This document shows, in pieces, positions 6,051 through 6,051 of a stretch of DNA of 6,051 bases (position 1 is its first letter; every line of letters starts with the position of its first letter). Source of the DNA: Desulfamplus sp. (GTDB lineage Bacteria > Desulfobacterota > Desulfobacteria > Desulfobacterales > Desulfobacteraceae); the NCBI GenBank assembly GCA_015232935.1, contig JADFYT010000154.1:1-6051 (forward strand). The letters are read 5' to 3'. The translations under genes and the position numbers were made by a program. The notes below the pieces were generated by a model that saw nothing but the letters and a program-made list of their open reading frames with translations, searched no databases and was not told where the DNA came from.

Positions 6051-6051
6051 A

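Overview
The window carries the 3' end of a housekeeping gene cluster and then a patch of insertion-sequence debris. The gene families suggest a Gram-negative proteobacterium, most likely a Desulfobacterales-type sulfate reducer. This taxonomic guess rests on an anaerobic-type cobyrinate synthase, moderate base composition and an IS4-family transposase that resembles ones I associate with that group. No database search was possible.

Positions 2-3603, plus strand, hold three tightly spaced genes: the C-terminal part of secA (cut by the window edge), clpS and clpA. The gaps are 21 and 5 nt, and each downstream gene has an AAGGAG ribosome binding site, so they look co-transcribed. After a 95-nt gap comes aat (3699-4475), encoding leucyl/phenylalanyl-tRNA-protein transferase. 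clpS, clpA and aat form most of the bacterial N-degron pathway. Aat attaches Leu or Phe to N-terminal Arg or Lys, ClpS recognises the new N-terminus, and ClpA unfolds the substrate into ClpP. ClpP itself is not in the window. The grouping makes functional sense, and secA is an adjacent but unrelated export gene.

Positions 4459-5690 hold two broken pieces of IS4-family elements. The left piece lies on the minus strand and carries the C-terminal part of a transposase with an intact Y-R-E-K motif. The right piece lies on the plus strand and carries the N-terminal part with the first catalytic Asp, but has an in-frame TGA at codon 36. Both begin with nearly the same 30-bp terminal sequence, in direct orientation 608 bp apart. 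The two halves are complementary and lack the middle of the protein. This fits either an inversion plus deletion inside one element or two independently truncated elements. The left terminal repeat runs into aat and supplies its last codons and stop.

Positions 5700-6050, minus strand, hold the C-terminal end of a CbiA-type cobyrinate a,c-diamide synthase (cobalamin pathway), convergent with aat. The IS debris therefore sits between the 3' ends of aat and cbiA. I see no RNA genes, CRISPR arrays or defence systems, and no convincing novel system. The most interesting feature is how the IS remnants have rewritten the aat 3' end and been rearranged themselves.
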